From positions 87,086,501 to 87,150,500 of the forward strand of contig JAWZYU010000011.1 of the NCBI GenBank assembly GCA_038380435.1: a stretch of DNA of 64,000 nt. The letters run 5' to 3'. Shown here one piece after another: positions 12,056-23,450 of this stretch (within the stretch, counting starts at the first letter, position 1; each line of letters opens with the position of its first letter). Origin of the DNA: Ryuthela nishihirai (taxonomy: Eukaryota; Arthropoda; Arachnida; Araneae; Heptathelidae). The notes under the pieces were generated by a model. That model was not told where the DNA came from and ran no database searches. It was given only the letters and a program-made list of their open reading frames with translations. Both the position numbers and the translations under genes were made by a program.

Positions 12056-14405
12056 CATTTATACATCATCCTCATACTCAAGCAGCCATGGGCTATGGAG
12101 ATCCAACCAGACCATGCAATTTAGTTCTCCAACCATATCTGTCCTGGGCTATATCTCCTGCATCTTGCCTGCTGCATCTTGCCATCTGCTGCATCTTGCC
12201 TCTGACATTTGCCATTGACATGCTAGACCGATATGCCAATGAAATAACAATATTAACTCTGTACACCAATTCTAACTAGGTCCTGTTTGACATTGTCTGC
12301 CCACTGCATTCTAGGTCTTTTCCTCTTTCTGAGGCCTTTAGGCACACTGTTCATAACCCTATTCGCTAATCTATAATTATCCATATGGGAAACACGGCCA
12401 AACCAAAGGAGTCTCTCTCTGCACAATACACTGCTTAAGAGGAGGTTGCCGATTCCTTTGCCTAACCTCTTCATTACTTGCGAAGTTGAACCACCTAATG
12501 CCCAAGATATTGCATAAGTATCTAGAATCAAAAGCATCAAGTTTCCTGTTATCTTGTTTACAAAGCATCCAAGTTTTACTACCATAACTAACCGTAGAAG
12601 GAACAAAACTATTATACAGTCTAATTTTAGTCTTTAGGTGTATATGCCTATTTCTCCACACTATTCATAGATTCCTAAAAGTCAGAGGCAATCTCTATTT
12701 GCCTGTTAATCTCATACCACACATCACCAGTATCAGTTACATAACTCCCAAGATAATTAAACTGAGACACTTGCTCAAGATCACAACCATTCAGAGTGAC
12801 TGAAGACCAAATGCCTGACCAATTTTCATCACTTTGGTTTTTTCTCTGTTTATCACCAAACATACTCTATTACCATTCTCATGAACAGCCCTAATGAAAG
12901 AATTCATCTCATCAACATCATTAGCCAACAGAGCCAATCTATATCAGAAATTTTGAAATCTCTAGACCATCTAATGCCAAAAACTTTCCCTTGCAAAGAA
13001 TTTCGCAAAACTTAATCAATTACCAAACAAAAAAGAAAAGGAGCCAAAATGCACCCTTGTCTAACTCCACTAGTAATGCTAAACCACTCACTGCAAGATC
13101 TCACACATGACTCAGTGTTATTATAGAGAGCTTATTAGCATTACACTAATTTGTCAGGTATTCAATATGATCTAATCGTCAACCACAAATTATGTCAATC
13201 AACAGAGTCAAAAGGCTTTTTGAAATATATAATTTTAGTAACCACAGCTTTCTGAAACTAAACATTTCTCAAGAATCTGCCTAAGTGAAAATATTTGATC
13301 CATATACCCCCCTACCACTTCTGTATCCACATTGCTCATCACGCAATTGCCTGTCAACCAGATTCTTAATTCTATTAAGCACAATCATGCAAAGAACTTT
13401 CCCTGGAACAGAGAGTAGGCTGATACCCCTATAGTTATCACAAGAACTGCGATCACCTTTTTTGAAAATAGGGATAATAATAGCTCTGGTAAAATCCTTA
13501 GGAACCATGCCTTTATCATAAAAGATATTCAGAATTTCAGTCATCCAAGTGGTAACCGAAACATTCCCAGCTCTAAGCATTTAAGTAGTAATTTCATCTA
13601 ACCCTGGGGATTTATGAAGTTTAAGTTTAGAAATAGCCAACATAACTACAGATTGTGTTATAGGGCCAACATTAAAGCCACCAATGCATCTATCATCATT
13701 ACAAACAATGGAAGTAGAACTAACCACATTGTTTAGAACATCACTGAAATGCTCAGCCCACCTAGCCATGACAGAATCCTCACCTTCTATAACCTTACCT
13801 TGTTTATCCTTCAATCCCTGTAGATCTGTTCGTTTTCTACCACACAAAGCATTAACTATCTGTTACAGTTCTCTGCTGTTGTGCTGTCTAACTGCTTCCT
13901 CGACTTTGTTATCCATGTCATCAAGCCAAAGATTCTTATCAGCAGCTAACTGATCCTTTACACGTTTATTAATCTCTCTGTAAAGCTTTCTATTAGGACT
14001 AGTAGGGTATTGATTAAGGACATTCCTGCAGTTCTTTCTTTCTGAAATAAGCTCAAGTGCCTTATCACTCAAATAATTATGCATCCTCTGCTTCTTTTTT
14101 CCTAAAAGGGTATTGTTAGTTTCCAAAAAAGCCTGTTTAAAATGGTCCCATTCTTCCTCAACTTCAGTAGTAAGCAAACCATGACTGTCATAATGATTAA
14201 GCAACCTGTTATGGTAAGCTTTAGCTATAATTGGGTCTTTCAGTGCTTCAGAATTAAAGGTAAATTTTTTAACCTTAGCACAACACTTCTAAAGTTTAAG
14301 TTGCAAGACACTTTTAAAAGGTAATGGTCAGATCCAGTTTCAGCTCCCCTATATGACCTAGTATTCCTAACAAAAGTAGCCCATTTGCTGTTAATTAATA
14401 TATAA

Positions 14406-15409
14406 CACTGGGCAACAAATTTCCATAAAAGTCAGGCCTCTGAGATAAAAGTAACCAGTTCTTTAATGTTATTTATTTTTTTATATTATTCTTTATTTTT
14501 ATTATTTATGTTTTATGTTTATTTCTTTTTTTTTTGTTCTTTATTTTTTATTTATTTATTTTTATTTTATTTTATTTCAAGGTGTTGAACATGAATATGA
14601 CAATGAAAATGCAAAATTGTCTACGATTTCTGAGAAATTGGCTATAGTTTCTTATATAACAGAGTAATACATACATATGATATGTATCGGTAAAACTCCA
14701 CTTCTACTTCTGATGTCTCTTTGCTTGTTACTTGTCAGCTGCTCAGGATCATCTCTGGCAAGCGTCCAACAGTAATCAGCCAACATTGAAGTGGACCAAT
14801 TCCCCTGGTATTGTTTCTCCATCATTGCAATGTCCTGGTGAAAACATTCGCCATACTGATCACTAACCACGGTGCAGTTATCGGGGAAGAAATCTAAGTG
14901 AGAATGGAGAAAGTGGATCTTTAAGGACATATTGTAGCCAAGTTTGTGATACAGAGACAACATGTCCTTAACCAGTTTCTTGTAGTTGTCTGCCCTGACA
15001 TTCTCGAGGAATTTAGTTGACACCAGACGAAATGCATCCCAAACCTTTTTCTCATCACCTTTTTCTCATCACCCAAAAGACTTGCTCACCCTATGAGACA
15101 TCAATTACAACTAATGATTGCATCTTTTGTCTGCGATGTCATGATCAGACAATGATGCAATACCTCCGAGGGTTCTGTGTATGGTGGGCTCATGCAATAC
15201 AACGTAATATGTTGCAATCTGGAATTTTAAATACAGCATTGTGAAATGTTTACCTATGTACTCAATGTGGACTGAGTCGTTTATACATGACAATCTCTGT
15301 CTCTCCTGAACAAGAGCCAATTGACAAATTTTATTTTCATTTTCGTGTTCAGCACTTCAAAATTAGTAAAGATTGGCTATTTTAAAGCCTTTTTGTGTAT
15401 TGTCCAGTG
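14406..15409 (-). mobile_element. CACTG-ended DNA transposon inside RTE copy C
   Basis: 1,004-bp insertion with terminal inverted repeats: left end CACTGGGCAACAAA, right end (reverse complement) CACTGGACAATACA. It is flanked by the 3-bp direct repeat TAA (14403-14405 and 15410-15412), and removing it restores RTE sequence (aatatataatc...). CACTG/CACTA ends and a 3-bp TSD are known for the CMC (CACTA-Mirage-Chapaev) group, so that is my best guess for superfamily, by inference. It carries the 3' part of a protein gene (14652-15023) and long T/A-rich stretches, and looks like an internally deleted, non-autonomous copy. Confidence 0.75.
14652..15023 (-). pseudogene. C-terminal part of a transposon-associated protein
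   Basis: 123-residue frame including KFLENVRADNYKKLV, LGYNMSLKIHFLHSHLDFFP, then QYGECFHQDIAMMEKQYQGN and MLADYCWTLARD. This His/Asp/Cys-rich C-terminal pattern recurs in many unnamed arthropod transposon-linked proteins. I know of no firmly assigned function, so I give none beyond association with the element that carries it. A decayed second copy, including more N-terminal sequence, is at 29165-29990 on the same strand. The frame here has no N-terminal part, so the protein is incomplete. Confidence 0.7.
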
Positions 15410-16662
15410 TAATCTATCATATTCGTATGCAGCCTGTCTGGTGAAACCCATGTGTACTTATGTATATCGCGATGTTTGTAATAGGTGTTAGTGATTTTCA
15501 AACCATTAAGTTTGCTTACCTGTAGGAGATGTTGCCCATTGCAGCTACCAATACCAAAAGAGCCTATTATCCCTTCCCAAAGGTCAGAGTAGTACCAACT
15601 TTGGCATTGAAGTCACCTAGAATAATGGTAATATCTCCTTTCTTGACAGAATTCAAAATATCCTGAAGTTGTCTGTAAAACCTATCCTTCTCATCCTCAT
15701 CAGTGTCCTCAGTAGGGGCATAACAGCAGATAACATTCAAGTCTTCAATGCTTGTCTGAAATTTTCCTGTAAGAAACCTTTCATTAATGCACTCATATCC
15801 TAGAAGAGCATCACTAGCGTATCTGCTGAGAAGCAAATCAATGCCTTGGAGATGCTTCATATCTTCCCTCCCTGAAAAGAGAAATTTGAGATTATTTTTA
15901 AGTATCTGTCCTTCATCTGTCCATTTAGTGTCTTGCAAGCCAAGAATATCAATGTTATAATGGTGGAATTCTTATGTGAGGACATCAAGAAAATAATCTC
16001 TGTGCAGAGTCCTCACATTCCAACTCCCTATGGAGAGAAAATGGTTAGTGGGATGTTTAAAGAAACTGTTTATTGAGAGAGGGAATGCCAACAATATCAA
16101 ACAGCCCCTAATCACAGGCATGGGGCAAAGACCCATTCCTTCGTGAAGCCATCTACACTGGAAGGCTTTCTCCAATGTAGAATTTGACAATGTCATTAAA
16201 AGCAAGAGTTCAGGTGCCTGTGATGACTTCTGCTCATGATTATCCACCAACTGATAAAACATGGCCTGTGAATCTATTCACGTGGGGCTGTCAACTCACA
16301 AACAAACAGAAAACACAGCAGAAGATTATCCCTCCACAGAAGCCCACCAGTGCAGCACAATCAGGATCCATAATCAAGCTCAGAGCCTTAATCCAATCCA
16401 ATTAGTTTATAAAGTCAACACCAGGACTCTGTGTGTTTGACCACTCCTCATCAGGGTAGAAAAAAAAAAGAAACGTAGCCATAGTTGTCCAGATCAGTCA
16501 GCCACACTAATCTGGCAGCATTCCCTGTCTGTTCACTTCCACAAGAGAGTATCTATTTTGAAAGGTACTAATGGCCTGCACCACAAGAAGGTGGGGTCGG
16601 CCATTCTATGCATCATCATAAGGAGTGATTACCTAGCTACCATTTACAGGCCATTTATACAT

Positions 16663-18089
16663 TTTATCTGAAATTTTAGTTCAGCAATAATAATGAGCAT
16701 TATTGTAACATTATTTTGTACTTTATTTGCACTCATTCAGATTAGTTTAGATTATTTTTTCGTAACAATAAATACTCATCTTTAATGTAGTTATACACTT
16801 TCCAATTGAGAGGATGAAATTTGAAAGGAGGACATTTATGAACTGAATATAAATTAGAAATTAAATGTTTGTACCAATACTTAATGCTTTATTTTGTAAA
16901 ATTATGATATTTTATGAAACAGCATACTTACAAATCAGCTGTATTTAGCCTATATAATATTCTACAAGTTAAATTTTTGCTAAAAATTAGATAAAACTCA
17001 ATTTTCACTAGTCTGAAAAATTCAGTCCAGAAAAAATCAGATCTTACTTCTGATTCAAAATGAGCTTCATTTGGATTTAAAAACTGCTGGACAACACTAC
17101 TGCATATATATATATAAGGAAAATGATAACACATATTTCATTATTTTGCATTTGTACTCAAAATATTTCGAATTACATAACTGCAACCAACAAGACATAC
17201 TGCATTGCAATAGCAAGAATATAATTTTATCCAAAGAATATAAATATAACTTGTTATAGATGACGATTTTATTAATATAGGAATTTATTAATATTTATTT
17301 ATTCTTGAAAATAATTATATCAATTAAAACCATTTAGGTGATTTTTTCCTTGGAATAACATTCTAATAATTTCCCTTGGTGCTATATCACTGCTACTTCA
17401 TAATATGTATTATATCTACATACATGAAAAAAAATTCAATCCATACTATGTAAAACTGGATCTATAATTGTGTAAAATGAAACTGGTGGCATTTTCTTGG
17501 CCATGTAAATCAAGGGATAGGTGTATTTTTAAATACATATCTAATGGACACTCTGGGCAATCACACGCTTTGTTATCCCCTTACACCAACTCTCACTACT
17601 TACAAGTATTAAGGAACTCGGTGGATAGCTAACTGGAGAATAAGCCTCTATAAAGGTTTCAGAAAATATACCAACACAGCAAGCTACATCACATAAGAAC
17701 CCCTACAATTAATCGTGTTTGATTGTGACTTTTAAAGTGCTAGGTGGATCAGATTTGGTGCCCCAGTATCATGAACCATTTGACAATATGCCGCAAGACT
17801 TTTTGCTGTACTACTTCAGATCCATGGTTTCTGCAACACCCTCACTGACTATGCAGGAGAATGAATAATTGCAGTGTGTAGCATCAATAATGCTGCTCTG
17901 CAAGCATAGTTGTAAATGTCCAAGTCTGCATCTTGGCTGATAGGAGCCACTTTGAGTGTACATTTCAATTACATTAATGTAGAATAAAACATGCATATGG
18001 TAATTGAAATGTAGACTCAGTTTTATTGTTGTTTTACAGTCATATTCTTCCTGTTCATAATTGTGAGTTTTATTTTTACATTGGCAATG
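16663..18089. other. No gene seen; contains duplicated block
   Basis: AT-rich spacer. About 17082-17172 repeats 11748-11838 in direct orientation with roughly 85-90% identity by eye. Near 17969-18013 a short inverted pair, catttcaattac and gtaattgaaatg, is seen. No coding or RNA features recognised. Confidence 0.5.
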
Positions 18090-18294
18090 TTCTACAACTT
18101 TGTCACAATTTTTCACTATCTGTTAAATCACATTTTTTCACTATCTGTCATAGTTTTTGAAGTTAAGCCTGGCATCTTTTTACCCATCTTCCTATTGCTT
18201 TTCGCTCACCATTTGTTGGTTTGTCAGTTGTGTCTTTGTCAAAACAGTTGTTCTATTGTATCTTTCGAATGCGATGGATAAACTTAATGATTTA

Positions 18295-18681
18295 GGGGTA
18301 GTTAGTATTACACCAGGCTCCATAATCTACAATTCCCAGGTTCAAGTCCCACCTTAGCCAGCATTGAGATTTATCTCCACAAAACTCCCCACCCTACCCA
18401 CTGTCAGTAGGAGACACTGATGGGCTTGGAAAGGCCACCATCCATCAGATGGGATATAAAACTATGGCTCCATATGTGGGAGAGCCATACATATGGGAGA
18501 GTCAAACCAATGTATTAAAGAACATACTGGTTTGCCTTGACGAGAGGCTACCATCTGTCTCCTAACAGCTGTCCAGTGTCCTTTCCCCCAACCTTTTCTG
18601 GGCTCTCGGGGTCCTTGTGATCTGGCCATTTAGCCTATTGTGTACAAAAAAGTGCCACTCAGAGATAAAACAACCCACCCC
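18295..18681 (+). repeat. SINE-B copy 2 with 10-bp TSD
   Basis: 387-bp copy starting ggggtagttag; the tRNA head is degraded (ataatctacaattcccaggttcaagtccc). The tail ends acaacccacccc. The direct repeat TAATGATTTA flanks it at 18285-18294 and 18682-18691. Removing it restores the unit sequence (cttaatgatttatgtgtcaaatg) seen intact at 35718-35740. Confidence 0.88.
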
Positions 18682-18786
18682 TAATGATTTATGTGTCAAA
18701 TGAAAGCTTGGGATGCAGGGAGTGTCATAGACTATAAAAAATTTACCCTCCATGCTTTCTTCCTCCCTAAAAAAAGGGGAAATATG

Positions 18787-19151
18787 TGGGTTGGGTTGTT
18801 TTACCTCTGAGCAGCACTTTTTAGCACACCATGGCCGAATGGCCAGATCACAGGGACTCTGAAAGCACAGAGAAGGTTGGAGGAAGAGACCCACTGGAAC
18901 AGCTGTTGGGAGACAGATGGTAGTCTTCCATCAAGGCCATCCAGCGTGTTCTTTAATGTGCATAGGGCCACAGCTTTATGTCCCATCCGACAGACTGTGG
19001 CCTTTCCAAGCTCATCGGTGTCCCCTACTGACTGTGGGAAAGGCGGGGAGTTTTGCAGATATAAATCTGAATACTGACTCAGCTGGGCCTCAAACCTAAG
19101 AAATGCAGATTATGAGCCTGGTGCGCTACTGACTGAGCCAACCCCGCCCCC
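18787..19151 (-). repeat. SINE-B copy 3
   Basis: Minus-strand copy: the tail complement gggttgggttgttttacctctgagc is on the left and the head complement ending ctgagccaaccccgccccc on the right. It interrupts the ~150-bp unit between ggggaaatatg and the ttgctgtatattcagaatg segment. A clean TSD is not evident. Confidence 0.85.
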
Positions 19152-20491
19152 AATTGTTTTGCTGTATATTCAGAATGTGAGGATACAAAATAATGGCTGT
19201 GCATCGAATGAAAGCTTGTGACATGGGGAATGTCACAGGTTATAATCTCCTCCCCATTGCCTCCCCCACCCCAAAAAAAGTTAAAAATTCATGAAGGATT
19301 GTTCTACTTTATCTTCCAAATGTGAGAACTAAACGTAACAAGTTGTATGTCAAATGAAAGCTTATGACATGGGGAATGTTATAGGCAATAAATATATGGC
19401 AATAACATACTCCCTTTGTTTTCTTCCTCCAACTTGAAAGTCATTCTCCTATATCTTTTGAGTGTGAGGGCCTACAATTGCAAGTTAGGTGTCAAATGAG
19501 AATTCATATGAAGACCATCATAGACTATTCAAATTATGCCCCCCCTTCACACACACACAAAGAAAAAATTTAGGTGGGAATGGAAATTTTTTTGGTGGTC
19601 AACTTTAATGAGTACATCTTAAAGCTTGTGACATCTCCAATGTCATGAGCTACCTCAAACACCCCTCCCCCCCCAAAAAAAAAAAAACTGGGAGGGGGGA
19701 ATATGGTCAATGTTTATGAGTAATATATTAAATGAAAGTTTCTAAAAATAGTTATTTTTGAATACCAAAGAAAACTTTAAATTAAAAAAAGATCAAAATT
19801 TTTATCTTCCTATATGTGTCCTAAAAAGTAGAAAATCTAATGTAGAGAATAAACCATATTGATGATGCAGTAAGTCACTGAATTCATATTTACTTCAAAG
19901 GAAGATAGGGTGATAATTACCTACTCCACAAGGTTGCTAGCATCCTATCTTCCCATGAAGTGAATACGAATTCAATACGTGATTACACTTTGGATGTGGT
20001 TTATTTGCTCCTTTTTGGGGCACTTATAGGAAAATGAAGTTTTTATAGTTTTTTATATTTTAAATATACCTCTAGGTGGATTGTTGGTGCCAGACTTGCT
20101 AATCATTACATGTTTTCTACAGCATTGCACATTCACTATTTATTTCTTACTGCTTTGTATCTTTCTTTTTTTTTTGAAGAAGTTCACAATACACGAAGTA
20201 GAATTGATAATTAATTATAATTAGATATGTATATGGCACAGAATGTATGTGATTATTTCTTAGTTTTAATGGATTTGGTTTGGGAAAGCCACTAAAATCC
20301 TCAGTGGTATAACACTGGTACAAAAGTATGAATTGCTGAGAAATTTTCACAAGGCAATCCTATGAGGAAAATTTAATCTCTAAGTTGCAACCCATACCAT
20401 GTGTTAAGAAATAAGAACTGAAGTCTTTTACCCTAAGTTATAATTGTCCAATATATGATGCTGATGTTATCCATATATTGTTTTTATTTAG

Positions 20492-20751
20492 TTGCTTATA
20501 ACATGTGCAAAAAACAAGGCTGAAGAGGAAAGACGTGGAGCAAGTCCAGCTACTAATGAATGGCACTTTCACTTCACCCTAACGCTTCTTTGGATGTGGG
20601 GAGTCGTATCTGTTATACCTGGCATCTTAGCTTGGACTAAAAGCTTGCAAGATTCCCTTCATTTGATCTATGATCCATATAACATTCCTTGCATCTTTTT
20701 GGTAATAGCTTCAGCAGTACTCTGGCAACAGTCTGTTCCTAGTTCCAACAG
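20492..20751 (+). CDS. PGAP1: PGAP1-like GPI inositol-deacylase, penultimate exon
   Basis: Open frame of 86 codons plus two bases, preceded by a polypyrimidine/AG acceptor (gtttttatttag) and followed by the donor gtaagaa at 20752. The protein reads LITCAKNKAEEERRG, then hydrophobic membrane segments FTLTLLWMWGVVSVIPGILAW and, after SLQDSLHLIYDPYNIP, CIFLVIASAVLW. The layout (a W-rich transmembrane helix, a short loop ending in a D-P motif, then another helix) resembles the multi-spanning C-terminal domain of PGAP1, the ER enzyme that removes the acyl chain from inositol of GPI anchors. It is likely the second last coding exon. The catalytic lipase domain would be encoded upstream of this window. 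Identification rests on recalled family pattern, so a search is needed. Confidence 0.72.
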
Positions 20752-22229
20752 GTAAGAAATATTTCGATTGCATTATGCTAATGTTATTTTATTTGTTTTC
20801 TGGCTTGTTGCAAATTCACTGCATAGTATTAATATAATGATTTCATTTTAACTACAAATATATATTAATATTATACAATGCATACTCATATATAAAAAAT
20901 TTGACACAAAGATAAAAAGGCAAATGTTTATATAAGCATATGCTTTTATATAAAAAAATTTCTTAAAATTAAAAAAATACTAAATTATAAATGCTCTGAA
21001 TCATACTTCAGGATAGCAAAGTAACAAAAAAAATTACCTTAGACTATTGCATATACAATAAATAATTTTTATAGTATAAATCTATTCCATGATCATTTCA
21101 TATTTTCAAGGTTTGTTTCATTCTATATTTGTAATCATATGCATATAAAATCATTTTAGTTTAACTTTTGTAGAACACAAGATCATTAATTTAAAATAAG
21201 TAACAAAGGACCAAACACTGAACTCCTGTTAATGACTATGAATGTATTCAGTCTCACATTTTCAACCCCTTGGTGTGAACTCCTGTCCATGGTGAGGGGA
21301 CCACCCTGTGAAGGTTCTGCTGGTTCAGCTATCTTCACAGGGTTCTGAATGCTCGCCCACATGTTTGCCATGCAGAGAGACCCGTGTCCCTGGGAAGGAG
21401 GATCCTGGCAGTTGCTCAGAGGTCCCTGTCTTCTCTCCTCAGCTAATGACTGGTGGGGTCCCCTTTGGCCATCCTGCCATTGGGAAGCCTGTCTGTTGGG
21501 GAGTTGGACAGTGAATTCTGGGCCACTGCTGTACAATGCTTTGGCCTCTGCTTCAGGTAAACGGGAGGTCCTATGGTGGCCTCCTTAGGATCCATTGGCT
21601 AGTGGGCAGGTCGTGCTAGGGTCAACTATGCAGAGTGATGAGTAACTTTGCCCACATCCGGGCAACAGTTTGCAAGTTTCCTCACATACTTATTAATTTT
21701 GTAGTTTTCTTTCTTTTGTGAGGCCAGTTTGCTTCTCACATTTCTTTATTTTTTTGCTTATTTTCTTTCGTGATGACTCGAGTGAGTTTCTCACATTTCT
21801 CTCTCTTTTTTTTTCCTTATTGGTTGTGAGGGCTTGGCTTATTGGCTGTGTGGTTATGATGCCCAGGCAGCCGATTGGGCATCCCCTTGTTGGACTCTGT
21901 GGTGGGTGGAGACAACAGGCACTGAACCACAAAAACCAGCCACGAGTCCCAAAAATTAAACTTTATCAACGAATACAGCTAAAAGAGCTCAGCATGAGCC
22001 CACATCCTCTGTTTCTTCATTGTCATCATCACTGTCATCCTCGTGTGTTCCTCCATCTCCAAGATTCCTGGTCATCCACTCTACGGATGATCAGGTTATT
22101 GGGGACATGTTCCCCTTTTTTATCAACAAGGGTTGAGAGGTCTTGCAGGAGAACCGAAAACTGTCAAGCACCTAAGATCTGGTGACTTGCAGGTGGAGAC
22201 TGCATGCTCAAAACATTCTGAGCTTCTTT

Positions 22230-23450
22230 TGAATATTACAGCAATTGGTGGAGTGGCAGTCACAGTCACTCCACAAGATGCTTGATTCCTCCCAAGGTGT
22301 GATCTCCGAGTAGGGCCTCCTCAAAGTTTCTGAGGAGGAAATCCTCTTGGAGTTTTCATCCCAAGGAGTGACAGCAGTCCACCAGGCATTTTGAATGTAA
22401 TGATTAGTACCCATCAGGGTACTAATCATTGCATTCAACACACCACTCTTGCCTACATTGGGGCGGGGGTGGCTCAGTCGGTAGCACACCAGACTCGTAA
22501 TCTGTAGTTCCCAGGTTCAAGACCCACTGGGTCAGCGTTGAGATTTATCTCCACAAAATTCTCCGCCCTGCCCACGGTCAGTAGGGGACACCGATGGGCT
22601 TTGAAAAGCTGCCGTCCATCGGATGGGATGTTAAGCTATGTCCCCTTGTGTGGGAGAGCCATACCCTGTGCACGTTAAAGAACATACTGGATGGCCTTGA
22701 CAGAAGGCTACCACGCCAGACTCGTAATCTGTAGTTCCCAGGTTCAAATCCCAGCTGGGTCAGTGTTGAGATTTATCTCCACAAAATTCTCCGCCCTGCC
22801 CACAGTCAGTAGGGGACACCGATGGGCTTTGAAAAGCTGCCGTCCATCGGATGTGATGTTAAGCCATGTCCCCTTGTGTGGGAGAGCCATACCCTGTGCA
22901 TATTAAAGAACATACTGGATGGCCTTGACAGGAGGCTACCATCTGTCTCCCAACACTATTCCAGTGGGTCCCCTCCCCCAACCTTCTCTTAACCTTTGGG
23001 GTCCTTGTGGCCTGGCCATTTAGCCCATTGTGTGCAAAAAAAGTGCCACTCAGAGGTAAAAAAACCCAAGCCTGCCTACATTACAACTGTTACGTTCAAC
23101 ACACCACTCCTGCCTACTTCCATCAACCAGGGTACTAATACTGTAAGGTACGGTTGCCCCAACTCTCTGCGTTGTTTTCAATGCCAGAGGTTCAGCCATG
23201 CCTGCATAGCATACCAGGGCTAGTCCACCTGTGCTCATTGTGGCAGTCAGAATCATCTTAAACCTGACTGCAAAGCAGAAAAGGCATGCTGCATAAACTG
23301 CAGTGGTGAACATCCGACCTACTCCCCCAACTGTCCAAAGTGGCTGGAGGAGAAGGAGATACAGCACCTCAAAACACTGAATGACATCTCCTATCCAGAG
23401 GCAAGAAAGCATGTTGCATCGCCTGCCCTCCTGGCAAGGTCTCTTATACC
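22230..23450 (+). pseudogene. I-type LINE ORF1 (gag-like, zinc knuckle)
   Basis: Frame pieces include SEEEILLEFSSQGVTAV (about 22330-22380), then after the SINE-B insertion FNTPLLPTSI, PNSLRCFQCQRFSHACIAYQG (CCHC knuckle 1), CAHCGSQNHLKPDCKAEKACC (knuckle 2), INCSGEHPTYSPNCPKW (knuckle 3) and ISYPEARKHV. This is the typical end of ORF1 of I/Jockey-type LINEs, an RNA-binding protein that packages element RNA. Stops occur, for example right after the first knuckle. Before the SINE inserted, a 38-bp tandem duplication (ttcaacacaccactc...) had already disturbed the frame. Confidence 0.75.
22460..23072 (+). repeat. SINE-B copy 4, internally duplicated, 10-bp TSD
   Basis: 613-bp insertion flanked by TGCCTACATT (22450-22459 and 23073-23082). 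It starts as a normal SINE-B (gggcgggggtggctcagtcggtag), runs to ...ggccttgacagaaggctacca near 22712, then restarts at cgccagactcgtaatctg and runs to the normal tail. The duplicated segment has a period of about 226 bp. A single TSD pair around the whole unit means the duplicated form either inserted as such or arose after insertion. Confidence 0.88.

Larger units (their letters stand above)
12067..16651 (-). mobile_element. RTE-type LINE, copy C, full length, interrupted
   Basis: A complete RTE insertion flanked by the 11-bp direct repeat CATTTATACAT (12056-12066 and 16652-16662). Its minus-strand 5' end is the same GCCTGTAAATGG as in copy B. It is interrupted by a CACTG-ended transposon (14406-15409) and carries a foreign 38-bp inverted insert near its 3' end (12218-12255). 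Coding fragments are visible: C-terminal RT (about 12253-13200, including a KTWMLCKQDNRKLDAFDS segment), RT N-terminal part (13281-13580), the linker (13581-14204) and the endonuclease (15567-16262, with QDTKW, ILGDFNAKVG and WNVRTLHRD). Many stops and frameshifts show it is dead and older than copies B and E. Confidence 0.9.
18090..20040. repeat. Element of ~150-bp tandem units, copy 1, with two SINE-B insertions
   Basis: Repeated units share tgtcaaatgaaagctt, gacatggggaatgtcatagg, taacccccatgctttcttcc and ggggaaatatgaaaa. Units are visible at about 18694, 19204, 19348 and 19484. The right end (cttcctat...aaagtagaaaat...catattgatgatg...gaattcatattt) matches the right end of the element at 35339-36625, so both are copies of one repeat. 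A SINE-B on + (18295-18681) and one on - (18787-19151) interrupt it. No ORF of interest. Confidence 0.7.

Noticed and set aside
21186..22185. Frames of 116 and 155 residues as host genes
   Set aside because: They fall in the 5' leader of the I-type LINE, overlap each other on opposite strands and show no recognisable domain.
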